From the NCBI GenBank assembly GCA_017626555.1, contig JAGAIM010000062.1, forward strand, positions 26,577 to 90,576: a stretch of DNA of 64,000 bases, written 5' to 3'. The stretch is from Bacteroidales bacterium (GTDB lineage Bacteria; Bacteroidota; Bacteroidia; Bacteroidales; UBA932). The position numbers and the translations under genes are program-made. Below, piece after piece: positions 28,095-38,298 of this stretch; the stretch's first letter is position 1, and each line of letters opens with the position of its first letter. Below the pieces are notes generated by a model that did not search any database, had not been told where the DNA came from, and saw nothing but the letters and a program-made list of their open reading frames with translations.

Positions 28095-28739
28095 TTATCT
28101 TAGATCTGTCACGATCCAGGATGAATCAAACGACTGCCCCGGACGGAAATATGCCATATCCTTTCGGGGCGATCTTGTAATGGAACGTACAAGAACACGG
28201 ACAATATCGATCTGCCCGTCCGACATCAGAAAAGAACCGTGATACAAGTCACCGTTCTTTTTTATTTGGATCTGACACTCATCTATACCGCATTCCACCT
28301 CTGGTACCAGCGTGAAGACTATATCCTTGACTCCTATCTCACGCATATAGCCGCCCTCAGATACATCCGTCACCTTGAAATTATCTTTCAGTCCTAAAAA
28401 AAGGCTGGCTGGATTCCTGACAAAGTCGGTACCATTATCTGTCAAGGGTTCTATAATGACCTCTTTTGAATTATGATCCAGCATCCATATATCCTTGCCA
28501 TCGCAATATACTTCCAGACCGTCTGACGAGAGCCGGTAAGCATTATCCTGAAAAGACACTACACCTTCACCTTCCATATCCGTTGAATACATCTCGAGAA
28601 CATAACTGATATCCAGAGTCGTGAATTTTGATGAGAAATCATCATACATACGCTCCAGCAATTCTGTATTCTGAGCCCCTGTAACAGACGAGACAAGCAT
28701 CAGGATGCAAGGGAAAGCATATTTCAGGATATTCTTCAT
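28095..28739 (-). CDS. LolA-like outer-membrane lipoprotein carrier protein
   Basis: Starting at 28739 it encodes 214 residues with a Sec signal (MKNILKYAFPCILMLVSSVTGAQ). Upstream in-frame ATGs lie inside ftsK and would bury the signal. The mature part has the LolA-type concave beta-sheet pattern: YEMYSTDMEGEGVVSFQDNAYRL-like strands, LEVYCDGKDIWMLDHNSKEVIIEPL and GSFLMSDGQIDIVRVLV. It should carry lipoproteins across the periplasm or act in a related outer-membrane task. The start is 1 nt after the ftsK stop, an arrangement common in Bacteroidota. Confidence 0.85.
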   Translation of the reverse strand: MKNILKYAFPCILMLVSSVTGAQNTELLERMYDDFSSKFTTLDISYVLEMYSTDMEGEGVVSFQDNAYRLSSDGLEVYCDGKDIWMLDHNSKEVIIEPLTDNGTDFVRNPASLFLGLKDNFKVTDVSEGGYMREIGVKDIVFTLVPEVECGIDECQIQIKKNGDLYHGSFLMSDGQIDIVRVLVRSITRSPRKDMAYFRPGQSFDSSWIVTDLR

Positions 28740-28740
28740 A

Positions 28741-31212
28741 CTAAATAAAATGTGAGAGAACTTCATCAAGTTCAGCGAGGTCAGCAACAAGCACCTGACG
28801 CGGTTTTGAGCCTTCCTGCGGTCCTACAATGCCCGCTCCCTCAAGTTGATCCATAACACGTCCTGCCCTTGCATAACCCATACCTAAACGACGCTGGAGG
28901 TCTGAAGTCGAACCTTTCTGAGTAGTGACTACCATACGAGCAGCATCAGCAAACATCGGATCGATATTCTGCATATCGATGCTGCCTCCACTGGTCTCAC
29001 CGTCCTGCGATTCAGGCACAGGAAGATAATATGGAGTATTATAGCATTTCCTGTAGCCGGTCTGGGCACCGATGAAAGAAGTGATTCTGTTGATTTCAGT
29101 CATACTTACCAGTGCGCACTGCACTCGTTCCATCTCCACTCCGGCATAATATAGCATATCTCCCCTACCTATGAGATTTTCCGCTCCGTTAGTATCGAGG
29201 ATTGTAGCCGAATCCACTCTGGAAACAACTCTGAAAGCGATTCTCGTCGGGAAGTTGGTCTTGATCAAGCCTGTAATCACGTTGACGGACGGACGCTGAG
29301 TCGCAATGATCACGTGGATACCGGCCGCCCTACCTTTCTGAGCAAGACGTACAATCGCCGCTTCTATGTTCTTCGCCGCCTTCCTTGCCTCAGGGCCTGC
29401 TCCGCCGGCCATTGTCAGATCGGCATACTCATCGATCACTACAACAAGATATGGCAGATATTTATGTCCATCAGTAGGAAGCAGATATCTGTCCTTGTAC
29501 TTTTCATTATAAAGTTTCAGATTGTTAACTCCGGCCAGGGCAAGAAGTTTATAGCGTTCATCCATCTCAATGCAAAGAGAATTGAGCACCAGTTCTGCCT
29601 GTCTGGCATCCTTCACGATGGCGTGCTCTCTTTCGTCCTCTTCACTCGCCGCCATCGGCATAACAGCAAGATAATGCTTGATCAGTTCGTTATATGCCGT
29701 AAACTCCACCATCTTAGGATCTATGAAGACAAACTTCAGTTCCGATGGATGCTTGGCATAAAGAAGCGAAGATATTATCACATTCAGACCGACAGACTTT
29801 CCTTGCTGAGTCGCACCGGCCACAAGAAGATGTGGAGCGGATGCCAGGTCGAAAGTCTTGACCTTTCTCGTGATCGTATATCCTATCGCTATAGGAAGTT
29901 CATATTTGGTATTTCGGAACGAATCATCATTCAGGGTCTTTTTCAGAGGCACTATCGAAGGCTCTCTGTTGGCGACTTCTATACCGACACAATCAGGAAG
30001 AACCACAACACGCACTCCTTTCGCACCTAAAGACATTCCTATCTCCCTATGAAGATTCTCAATGGCCGAGACCTTCACTCCTGGGGCAGGCACGACCTTA
30101 TATAAAGTCACAGTAGGGCCGACAACAGCAGAGACCTGCATCACTTCGATCTTATAATTCATCAGAGTAGCCCTGATCCTGTTGTTGTTTATCTCGAGTT
30201 CCTCTTTTGAGACAGTATGCTGTCCATCAGCATAATCATCCAGAAGGTCTATGGACGGGAATTCATAGCGTTCAAGTTCTGCCCTGTTGTCGATACGTTC
30301 AAGTTCTTCTGTCACCATTTCCTCCGGATGATAATTACGGATTATTTCTATCCCGCCAGCCGAATTCTCACCTGCTTCATTTATTGTTTCATCCGCTGCC
30401 GGAGTATCCTCTACCACAGGTATGTCAACCGGCTCAAGAATCTGTTCCGGCTCATAAAAAGGGTCGTCTGTCAACACTTGTTCAATCATCTCATCATCCA
30501 GACCATCTGCCCCGGTCTGCTCCATATCGGCAAATGCCTCATCTTCTGTAAGGATACCATCCTGCTCCACTTCTGGAGCATCTTCCTTTTCAGTCATCCC
30601 CGCCACAGCAAACCAATGAGCAAAACGCCCGCTGACAAAAAGAAGCCAGGCTACGGCAAGTACTATTATGATAACCCCTGTAACAATGGCTCCTACCAGG
30701 TTCTCCAGCCACATAATCACTCCGTGACCGGCATCACCCCCGAGTCCTCCGCCGAAAAATGTATCCGAGGTAAAAAGTACAGATATGAAAGCCAGAAGCA
30801 TAGATGCCAGAAATGCCCCGCTGACCGTCACAAATGCAGTTTTAAGAAGGCCGATGCTTCTGTTCCAGAAGAAAAGTCTGTAGGCTGTAGCACCCATAAG
30901 GAAGATGAAGGCAAAACTTCCCAATCCCAGGAAACGGCACACCAGAAAATGTCCCCAATGATAACCTATCTTACCCGCTGCATTGGCCACATCCACACCT
31001 TTATCCATCATATCCGGCCGGGACATCAGACTCTGGTCCGACTGCCAGGTAAATAGGTACGACACCGTTGCCACAAGCGTGAACACGGTGAAAAGACCGA
31101 CAAAGATTCCTAAACCTTTAAGGATCAGAGATTTCTTGTCCGGATCGATATCAGAAAAGAATGAGAAGCCTTTACGCTTCTCCTTCCTGTTTACTTTCTT
31201 GCTCTTAGCCAT
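28741..31212 (-). CDS. ftsK: FtsK/SpoIIIE DNA translocase
   Basis: The 823-residue protein has a basic N-terminus and several membrane helices in the first 200 residues, then an acidic linker (about 210-330) rich in Glu/Asp. The motor domain includes KVVPAPGVKVSAIENL, the Walker A motif in VAGATQQGKSVGLNVIISSLL, FIDPKMVEFTAYN, VVVIDEYADLTMAGG and GIHVIIATQRPSVNVITGLIK. A winged-helix gamma domain closes the protein (TSDLQRRLGMGYARAGRVMDQLEGAGIVGPQ). It pumps chromosomal DNA at the division septum. Flanking gaps are 1 nt to DUF4290 and 1 nt to lolA, so the three form one operon. Confidence 0.97.
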   Translation of the reverse strand: MAKSKKVNRKEKRKGFSFFSDIDPDKKSLILKGLGIFVGLFTVFTLVATVSYLFTWQSDQSLMSRPDMMDKGVDVANAAGKIGYHWGHFLVCRFLGLGSFAFIFLMGATAYRLFFWNRSIGLLKTAFVTVSGAFLASMLLAFISVLFTSDTFFGGGLGGDAGHGVIMWLENLVGAIVTGVIIIVLAVAWLLFVSGRFAHWFAVAGMTEKEDAPEVEQDGILTEDEAFADMEQTGADGLDDEMIEQVLTDDPFYEPEQILEPVDIPVVEDTPAADETINEAGENSAGGIEIIRNYHPEEMVTEELERIDNRAELERYEFPSIDLLDDYADGQHTVSKEELEINNNRIRATLMNYKIEVMQVSAVVGPTVTLYKVVPAPGVKVSAIENLHREIGMSLGAKGVRVVVLPDCVGIEVANREPSIVPLKKTLNDDSFRNTKYELPIAIGYTITRKVKTFDLASAPHLLVAGATQQGKSVGLNVIISSLLYAKHPSELKFVFIDPKMVEFTAYNELIKHYLAVMPMAASEEDEREHAIVKDARQAELVLNSLCIEMDERYKLLALAGVNNLKLYNEKYKDRYLLPTDGHKYLPYLVVVIDEYADLTMAGGAGPEARKAAKNIEAAIVRLAQKGRAAGIHVIIATQRPSVNVITGLIKTNFPTRIAFRVVSRVDSATILDTNGAENLIGRGDMLYYAGVEMERVQCALVSMTEINRITSFIGAQTGYRKCYNTPYYLPVPESQDGETSGGSIDMQNIDPMFADAARMVVTTQKGSTSDLQRRLGMGYARAGRVMDQLEGAGIVGPQEGSKPRQVLVADLAELDEVLSHFI

Positions 31213-31213
31213 A

Positions 31214-31894
31214 TTATTTGTGCTGTTTGTTGCGCATCTTGTTATTTTTGTATCGCATATTCTGCATCTTGCCTTTTCCCTGATTATGGCCAGGTCGGCT
31301 GAATGTCGATCCGGAGTCCAGTCTGTTGAGTTGCAGTCCTTCCGGAACCTTTATCCTGTAATCGGAAAGTTTCTCGATGTCCTGGAAAATAGTTTCATCG
31401 GCCACTGTATCCTTGTTCCATATCAGATATTGCTGCCTCATATAGATGGCAAGTTGACGGATCATTTCAGTCTTGGATTCACCGTCCTCCTTCTCTGCAA
31501 TCAGTTCAATGATGTTTTCAATGTTCCTCCCATAATGAGATGCTTTGATAGGCTTCGTATTAAGCGGAACAGGTTCCGGACGAGTGTTGAGACTGTCGGG
31601 TGCCGGCATAGGATATGGAGCATCTATGTCAAGATCGAATCCGGATATGATGTAAAGATGATCCCAGAGTTTGTGTTCGAAATCCTCTTCAAGATGGACA
31701 GCAGGATTGAGTATTTCCATAACCTTGATGATGGCTCTGGCCTGCTCATTACGTTTATTTCTATCCTCAATGGTCTTAAGGTAATTTACCATCTTCTGCA
31801 CATTCCTGCCGTACTCCGGTATATAAAGCCTGACTCTCTCAGTGTTATACAGTAACTTGCAGGTATCTATCTCCATATTCTCCATATCTGTCAT
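31214..31894 (-). CDS. DUF4290 family protein
   Basis: The 226-residue soluble protein matches the Bacteroidota family DUF4290: YNTERVRLYIPEYGRNVQKMVNYL, EDRNKRNEQARAIIKVMEILNP and FEHKLWDHLYIISGFDLDIDAPYPMP. The C-terminal 30 residues are basic and Asn/Lys/Met-rich, suggesting nucleic-acid or acidic-partner contact. No function is known. It heads the operon with ftsK (1-nt gap). Several in-frame ATGs (31894, 31885, 31876) could be the start. The promoter at 31912-31935 leaves only a short leader. Confidence 0.88.
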   Translation of the reverse strand: MTDMENMEIDTCKLLYNTERVRLYIPEYGRNVQKMVNYLKTIEDRNKRNEQARAIIKVMEILNPAVHLEEDFEHKLWDHLYIISGFDLDIDAPYPMPAPDSLNTRPEPVPLNTKPIKASHYGRNIENIIELIAEKEDGESKTEMIRQLAIYMRQQYLIWNKDTVADETIFQDIEKLSDYRIKVPEGLQLNRLDSGSTFSRPGHNQGKGKMQNMRYKNNKMRNKQHK

Positions 31895-31911
31895 CTTCTA
31901 ATATTACTCAA

Positions 31912-31935
31912 CTTGCAAATATAAGAAACTGTTTT
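31912..31935 (-). promoter_or_regulatory. Promoter of the DUF4290-ftsK-lolA operon with AACAGTTTCT extension
   Basis: Minus-strand sequence AAAACAGTTTCTTATATTTG contains a perfect TAnnTTTG -7 element (TATATTTG, 31923-31916). The upstream AACAGTTTCT is shared with the regions before the GDPD gene (44575-44598) and purC (49188-49208). No canonical TTTG was seen 19-21 nt upstream, so the conserved extension may take its place. Confidence 0.6.
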
Positions 31936-31968
31936 GATTTATCACACCAAATCCTCCAAAGATATTCC

Positions 31969-34900
31969 TCAGACAATCTGCATAACTTCATCTGTGTGGA
32001 CATACCAAAGGAAGGCAGAAACCTCCCTGTAGCCCATCCGCTGCCAAATTCCCGCATATTTTCTCAGTTGGTGTTCGTATTTTCGATAATGTTCTCCAAA
32101 CTTATAATCAATGACAGTCACTTTCCCAGACGATACCAACACCCTGTCGGGACGATACATTTCCCCATCTGTATCGATCAATGTGACTTCATTCATAACC
32201 CCTGACGGATCATCCTTAAACCAGCCACGTTCTACAGCCGACGCCAGTCTTTGCCGCAAAAGATCAAGTATCGAGATATATTCCTGTTCAGTGACATCAC
32301 CCGCCTCCAGCGAAACACGGGCAGCATCCTCAAGGTCGCCTGCGACAGACATACGGGACAGTATTTCGTGAAGCACGACACCTCTGATCCTGTTTGATGC
32401 AGAGATTCCGGCATCTCCTTCATCAGAGAAGAAATCCACCGAATCCGCCGAATATTTGAGACGACCTCTCTCACGTACATCGGTACTTTCATCATCAGCA
32501 GATGTATTCAATGCTATCGACGGGTATTCTTTTCCTGATGTGAATTGGAAATCGCAGATTCCCGGATCGTTATTCATACGGAAACCACTGAATTCCACCA
32601 GTCTTCCGACATCGAAACGCACGGTCTCATCAGTCTCTGTGCGGGCAATGCCTTCTTCCGAAGATGTCGAGACATACCAATACAGGATATGCGAGAAGTC
32701 CTTGAACTCAGGAATCTGTCCCGACTCGACCGCCTTGATGCATTTTGCCGGAGGAGTCTTGGCAATCAGATGCATACCTAGAGCCGGTCTGGTCATTGCC
32801 ACATACAATGTATTGATGTTATCCACCTGCTGGAGAAAATTCTCCTTTCTGTAATCTTCAGCAAAAAGCGTTTTGGCAGCGTTACTGTTCAATGCGACAT
32901 CATACACCCCGTCTGCAACTCCAGCGAGTCCGGTACCTTCCAGATCCGGACTGCACCAATGACTGTCCGGCTTATATAGCAGAACGTTTTCGACGAACGG
33001 TATGATGACGTATGGGAAAGCCAGACCTTTGGATTTATGAATCGTCATAATCCTGACACAGTCTCCCGAAGATGGCGAACTGATTGAAGGGTCAGCATCA
33101 TTCCAAGCCTTCAGAAAGCCTCTGAGGGAGTTGCCATTGGCATTGACATAGTCCTGAAGATAATCCATAAAGGATTGTATATGAAGCACTTCACCTTTCC
33201 ACTTCTCTTCCAGATCACTATCAATCATACTTCTTAATATGCTTTCAGCCATATCGATCAGCGAATTGCAGGAACGCGGCACCTCGACATCAAGCGTCCT
33301 TGCAAGATAACTGTTCACGGTATCATCAGGATTGTCAACCAACGACATAAGAGACGCAATACGCCTTACAGTTACCGAACTCTTCACCCTAAGGGAATCA
33401 TCTGTTATGACCGCAATTCCATTTTCCATAAGACAAGCGGCAACCTTTTCACCACTGTCATTATTCCTTACCAGTACCGCTATATCCGAAAGGTGCGCTC
33501 CGGCTGCCTGAGCCTCACGTATGCTCTCAAGTACCTTCTGCAGTTCCTGTTCCTTCGGACAGAATGTAAGACTGACACTTCCGGGATCCTTGTCGGACTT
33601 GCTGACCTTCTGCGCTACATCGAAATAGATTTCAGACATCGGCCCTGCGCTTTCATATCCGGACATCTGATCAAGCACAGCGGCAGCAGACCTGAAAAAG
33701 GAATTGTTGAAATCCACAATGCTGGAGAGACTTCGATAATTCGTATCCAGTACCTTCCCGACATATTCCGGAAATTCTGCTGGAACATTCTCTTGAAGCA
33801 GTTTCCAGTCCGATCCTCTCCAACGGTATATGCTCTGCTTGACATCCCCGACAATCAGATTTTCTCCTCCCTTTGACTCACTTTCCTTAAGAAGAGGGCT
33901 GAAATTCTGCCACTGGACACGGGATGTATCCTGAAATTCGTCCAGAAGATAATGATCATACCTCACACCTATCTTTTCATAGACAAAAGGTGCATCTGAA
34001 CCATCAATGATACCCTTGAGAATAGTGTTGGAATCATCAAGACTCAACACATTCTTCTCCTTCATAAGATCGTTGTAGGTTCTGGCCAGTTCTTCTGCCA
34101 CACCCAGACCATAGATCTGGCCGTCAAGAATGCAGGCAGTGTTGTAAACATCATATTCCTTTCCGAATAAAGCGACAAAATCCTCCAGAGGCGCTTCAAG
34201 GAAAGGTGATACTTTCGGAAGAAGTTCCTTTGCCTTGGCCTTAGGAAACCACTTGCTGCTGTCTGAGGCATATTTGATGAATCTGTCGGAAAGCATAGGG
34301 ACACCATCACCATCGGACAATTCAGAATAGCCATACAACTCAGACATAAAATGATATGAACTGGCACCAGGATCCACACCGGCACCGACAATCACATCCA
34401 GAGCACCTGATGCGGCTGCTTTTACCTGCTGGCGGAAAAGCGAAATCGTCTCACGGCATATCTTCCTGATCGCCATCAGTTTCTCTTTCGGGAACATTTC
34501 ATCGCCATCCATTCCCGCAGCCTCCAATGCCTCCTGACGTTGAGGCGACTTGAGCCTTTCAGCCATCCCGAGAAGATTGGCATCCATACTGTACCGACCT
34601 CCTTGCTCGATCTGTTCCAGGACATTATCCGTAAGCCAGGACAAAAGCCCTCCGTCTTCTTCAGTCAGTGAATCCAATATCCGGTCAACACTTTCCGAAA
34701 CGAGAGATTGCTTGTCAAGTTCCACCTGATATGATGCAAACTGACCGATCTCCCTTGAAAACGCTTTCAGAGTCTGCTGGAAGAAACGATCGATCGTGCT
34801 GACGGCAAATGCACTATAGTCGTGAAGTATATCGAACAGAACTTCCTCAGCCTTCTTCTGCATTTCTTCGAAAGATGCGAAAACAGAAGGGACAAAATGA

Positions 34901-35115
34901 TCACGATATCCTGAAGATGCAGGATCGGTTGCCATTATGTGCAGTTCCTTCAATATTCTTCCCTTCATTTCATCTGTGGCCTTATTGGTGAAGGTCACGG
35001 CAAGAATATGCCTGTAGGCATATCTGTCCCTGTTTTTCAACAGAAGACTTATATATTTCCTGGCAAGGTTATAGGTCTTACCCGAACCTGCCGACGCTTT
35101 CATTATCTCTATCAT
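31969..35115 (-). CDS. AddA-like UvrD-family helicase-nuclease
   Basis: The 1048-residue protein opens with a Walker A motif in ASAGSGKTYNLARKYI, followed by AVTFTNKATDEMKGRILKELH, DHYLLDEFQDTSRVQW (DEFQD Walker B), VGDVKQSIYRWRGSDW and DTNYRS. The C-terminal half has IMTIHKSKGLAFPYVIIPF and VAMTRP. A RecB-type nuclease motif is present in VTVIDYKFGEHYRKYEHQLRKY. It should work with the upstream gene product in double-strand break resection. The genes overlap as ATGA (35112-35115). The product is the usual Bacteroidota counterpart of AddA/RecB. Confidence 0.92.
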   Translation of the reverse strand: MIEIMKASAGSGKTYNLARKYISLLLKNRDRYAYRHILAVTFTNKATDEMKGRILKELHIMATDPASSGYRDHFVPSVFASFEEMQKKAEEVLFDILHDYSAFAVSTIDRFFQQTLKAFSREIGQFASYQVELDKQSLVSESVDRILDSLTEEDGGLLSWLTDNVLEQIEQGGRYSMDANLLGMAERLKSPQRQEALEAAGMDGDEMFPKEKLMAIRKICRETISLFRQQVKAAASGALDVIVGAGVDPGASSYHFMSELYGYSELSDGDGVPMLSDRFIKYASDSSKWFPKAKAKELLPKVSPFLEAPLEDFVALFGKEYDVYNTACILDGQIYGLGVAEELARTYNDLMKEKNVLSLDDSNTILKGIIDGSDAPFVYEKIGVRYDHYLLDEFQDTSRVQWQNFSPLLKESESKGGENLIVGDVKQSIYRWRGSDWKLLQENVPAEFPEYVGKVLDTNYRSLSSIVDFNNSFFRSAAAVLDQMSGYESAGPMSEIYFDVAQKVSKSDKDPGSVSLTFCPKEQELQKVLESIREAQAAGAHLSDIAVLVRNNDSGEKVAACLMENGIAVITDDSLRVKSSVTVRRIASLMSLVDNPDDTVNSYLARTLDVEVPRSCNSLIDMAESILRSMIDSDLEEKWKGEVLHIQSFMDYLQDYVNANGNSLRGFLKAWNDADPSISSPSSGDCVRIMTIHKSKGLAFPYVIIPFVENVLLYKPDSHWCSPDLEGTGLAGVADGVYDVALNSNAAKTLFAEDYRKENFLQQVDNINTLYVAMTRPALGMHLIAKTPPAKCIKAVESGQIPEFKDFSHILYWYVSTSSEEGIARTETDETVRFDVGRLVEFSGFRMNNDPGICDFQFTSGKEYPSIALNTSADDESTDVRERGRLKYSADSVDFFSDEGDAGISASNRIRGVVLHEILSRMSVAGDLEDAARVSLEAGDVTEQEYISILDLLRQRLASAVERGWFKDDPSGVMNEVTLIDTDGEMYRPDRVLVSSGKVTVIDYKFGEHYRKYEHQLRKYAGIWQRMGYREVSAFLWYVHTDEVMQIV

Positions 35116-38084
35116 CTCCCGCAGATAGTCTTGAAATCACAATATTGACAATTCTTTTCATCTCCGGTCCTTCTGAAAGGGACAGAGGTATCATACATCT
35201 CTTCCAGAAGCCTCTCCAATCTTTCTGACACTGCCTTGCAGAAAATTTCATTACAAGGAACTATCCTCGGAGCCTCTTTGAACAGTGCAGAGGTAGAATA
35301 GACACAATTATACAACTCCCTGCCCTGCACCTCAGGACGTGATGCCACCAGCATATCGTAAATATAGAACTGCAATGCTATTTTTGGCCTGTCCTTGACA
35401 TCAGGGGCAAATATCTTGTCTGCTATCGCCTCTGCATTACCGTCATCTATCTTCTCATCATCATCCAAAACCTTTCCAGTCTTGTAATCCACCACTCTGG
35501 CCTGATTCTGTCTGAAACTGTCCAGACGGTCTATGAAACCCTTAAGTTTCTGTCCACGGAAAACACCTTTCACCTTTATCTCTCTTCCAAGGACATCGAA
35601 CGCATCAACACCCTCGTTCTCAAGGAGTTCCAGATCTCTTTCCAATGTCTTAAGAACATATTTCACTATTACATCCGCCACAACGAGATTCCTTCCTTCC
35701 ACCTCCATTACATTGAGTTGCGCGACAATCAGCGCTTTCACCTTTGACTTTATCTCCTCCTTCCTTTCCAGCCACTGCTTTATATAATCTCTTGAGATCC
35801 GATCCAGTCTGTCAGTCAAAGCCTTCTCGTTCAATCCCTCGTGATCGAAGACAAAGTCCTCTGCCATTGCAGATGGAGATGTGTAGATGGCACGCATAGT
35901 CTCGTGATAAACCGTACCGAACATTCCATAATCCAGCGACTCGGCCACCTCTTCCTCAGCGGAAAGTTCCTTCACTGTCCCGTAATAGAATTTTGCCGGA
36001 CAGGCCAGATAATTCTGCAATGTGGTGGCTGACAGCACAGTATCCTTTATCTTGGCGACATCCTCATCTGTCTTGACTATCTCAGGTATCTCTGCCACAG
36101 ACATCTTGTCAAATCGCACGACGTACCTGTCCATCGGAACTCCGAAATGATATTCCAACTGTTTTATATAGCGGCTTTCCTCTCCAGACTTCAAGCCTTC
36201 TGTGCGTGAATCAGTCAGCATCCACACATTCTCGGCACGGGATATCATCCTATAGAAATAATATGCCCATACTGCATCCTGATATTCGTATGTAGGCAGA
36301 CCGAATCCTTTGCGCAATTCCGGAGGGATAAAGGATGGACTTACACTCCGACGCGGGAATACCCCTTCATTGGCAGACATAATTATCAGATTGCGGAAAT
36401 CAAGGGCTCTGGTCTCAAGAGGCCCCATTATCTGCAACCCACGCAAAGGCTCCCCTTTGAACGGTACAGAAACTGCCCCCAGTAATTGTCCGAGAAGCCG
36501 GATATATGTGGCAGGAAGCACCTCAAGCCCTATCTGCCTGACCTGATTTACGCTTCTGTAATATTCCTTGGCATATTCCAGTTCCACCGCCATCTCCTTA
36601 TCCTTGGCTAAGGCAGGGGCAACAGCCTGCAGTACAGCCTTCTGATAGTCTGCAAATGCATATATCTGTTCTCTGTCTCTCGATTTCAAGTCATTAAGAA
36701 CCGGGGTGAACAGAACATCAAGAAGAGGTGTTCCGGAAAGATCCTCACGGGTGATGTAATACCGCGCCTCCTTACGTATCTTTGACACAACTTCTAATGT
36801 CGCGACATCTGCCGCCTTCCGGAATATCTCTGAAGAGAAAACATCCCAAACCGGTTTATGATAGAACAACCACTGTCCCTTTCTGTTGACAGCATTCAGT
36901 TGTACTGTTGCAAGTCCGTTCATCATCACATATAGCCCGCTGGACTTGAGCGGAAGTCCCATCGTCACATTTATATCGCTGATTTCCGGCGGAATGGAGT
37001 TCAGAACGGATTTTAGAAGGCTTTCATCCGGAAGCACCACTGCGCAATCCGCTCCGTCGTTTGCGAATGTACCTACCTTGGAAATATTCCCTCCTGTCTG
37101 CCTGTCGGCTATCTGGCAGAAAATGTCCGGAAGACGCTTGGCCTGTCCGACAGAAGAGGCAACACAGACAACACTGAAATGAGGAAGCGCCAAACCTTCC
37201 GTATCCGGTCTGAAAGCAGGTGGAAATTGCCGTATGTTTTCAGCCATAAAGAAAGAGGAACGGTTCTGAGGATCCTGTATCATATCACCGGACCAATCCC
37301 AGCAGAATTCTGCCATAGAAGCATCCCTAAGACGCCTCAGCACCGTCTTTTCACATTCGTTCAGGGCATTGAGACCTACAAAGACGAAAGTTTCAACCTT
37401 CGGAAAAACTTCCCGGAAAACTGTTTCAGCCGACTGAGACTGCAATATTTCCGCCAGATTCCTGTACATCATTCCATCGTAAGCGGCTCCCTCCGCTTCA
37501 AGTGTCATACGGAACTTCTCATAAAGCGGCAGCATTATGTTCCATATCTGCAGGAAGCGTCCCTTTACATCCGGATCATCCGTGTCTATATTTACAGTAA
37601 GACGTCCGGCCTCATCCTTGAAATGCCTGATGAAAGCACTGATGGCCTCTTTCTGAGCAGGAGAGAGATAAGAATAGTCATCCTGAAGAGCCTTGAAATC
37701 CGAGATATTACGGAACAATTGTATAGGATCTACAAGGTATTTATCAACATCATTGAAATCACCCAGAATCACATCACCCCAGAAAATGAATTCATCCAGG
37801 CTCTCAGCCTTAGGGTTCAACTCCCTATAACAATCGTACAGAGCGACCAGAAGCCTTACTCTGTCCGCGACACGGACTTTTGCAACCTTACTGAAAAAAT
37901 CATTGATGGTGAGGGTGTCGGGTGCAACAATAGGAGCCATACCACAGGCTGCAACATCTTCACACAGATACTTGCGGAAGAAAATCATTGACCTGCGGTT
38001 CGGAAAGATAAAACATTTATCGGCAATGTTCCCCTCTTTATAATAGTGGTCTGCGACCTGCTTAAGGAAAGGTGTCATATTCAT
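35112..38084 (-). CDS. AddB-like PD-(D/E)XK nuclease of the break-repair complex
   Basis: The start at 38084 (MNMTPFLKQVADHYY) is chosen because the upstream ATG at 38111 adds a Cys-rich tail not expected in the family; the result is 990 residues. Motifs are AddB-like: CFIFPNRRSMIFFRKYL at the N-terminus, VFVGLNALNECEK, and RNLIIMSANEGVFPRR. The C-terminal nuclease has RVVDYKTGKVLDDDEK. Cys residues in LACPAKFYYG and in CQYCDFKTIC at the C-terminus resemble the four-Cys Fe-S cluster of AddB. It overlaps the AddA-like gene by ATGA, implying translational coupling and a joint complex. Confidence 0.9.
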   Translation of the reverse strand: MNMTPFLKQVADHYYKEGNIADKCFIFPNRRSMIFFRKYLCEDVAACGMAPIVAPDTLTINDFFSKVAKVRVADRVRLLVALYDCYRELNPKAESLDEFIFWGDVILGDFNDVDKYLVDPIQLFRNISDFKALQDDYSYLSPAQKEAISAFIRHFKDEAGRLTVNIDTDDPDVKGRFLQIWNIMLPLYEKFRMTLEAEGAAYDGMMYRNLAEILQSQSAETVFREVFPKVETFVFVGLNALNECEKTVLRRLRDASMAEFCWDWSGDMIQDPQNRSSFFMAENIRQFPPAFRPDTEGLALPHFSVVCVASSVGQAKRLPDIFCQIADRQTGGNISKVGTFANDGADCAVVLPDESLLKSVLNSIPPEISDINVTMGLPLKSSGLYVMMNGLATVQLNAVNRKGQWLFYHKPVWDVFSSEIFRKAADVATLEVVSKIRKEARYYITREDLSGTPLLDVLFTPVLNDLKSRDREQIYAFADYQKAVLQAVAPALAKDKEMAVELEYAKEYYRSVNQVRQIGLEVLPATYIRLLGQLLGAVSVPFKGEPLRGLQIMGPLETRALDFRNLIIMSANEGVFPRRSVSPSFIPPELRKGFGLPTYEYQDAVWAYYFYRMISRAENVWMLTDSRTEGLKSGEESRYIKQLEYHFGVPMDRYVVRFDKMSVAEIPEIVKTDEDVAKIKDTVLSATTLQNYLACPAKFYYGTVKELSAEEEVAESLDYGMFGTVYHETMRAIYTSPSAMAEDFVFDHEGLNEKALTDRLDRISRDYIKQWLERKEEIKSKVKALIVAQLNVMEVEGRNLVVADVIVKYVLKTLERDLELLENEGVDAFDVLGREIKVKGVFRGQKLKGFIDRLDSFRQNQARVVDYKTGKVLDDDEKIDDGNAEAIADKIFAPDVKDRPKIALQFYIYDMLVASRPEVQGRELYNCVYSTSALFKEAPRIVPCNEIFCKAVSERLERLLEEMYDTSVPFRRTGDEKNCQYCDFKTICGR

Positions 38085-38206
38085 ATTTTGCAAGCAAAAA
38101 TAGCACTCCATATTGCCAAACTATGGCACAGAGATAACTATTTTCGAAAATATCCCATATTTCTGTACAATATTATGGAATATTTTTCTATTTTCATTGT
38201 CAAAAT

Positions 38207-38237
38207 TTTGCAAGTATTGTATTTTTCCTTAAATTTG
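38207..38237 (+). promoter_or_regulatory. Promoter of the rubredoxin-rubrerythrin pair
   Basis: TTTG at 38207-38210, a 19-nt spacer, and TAAATTTG at 38230-38237 match the Bacteroidota housekeeping promoter exactly. Transcription should start near 38244, leaving a leader of about 55 nt before the rubredoxin ATG at 38299. Confidence 0.75.
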
Positions 38238-38298
38238 CAACAGAATTAAATTTGAATAATTCAAAATTAAAAACTATAAACGATTAAACTACATCATT

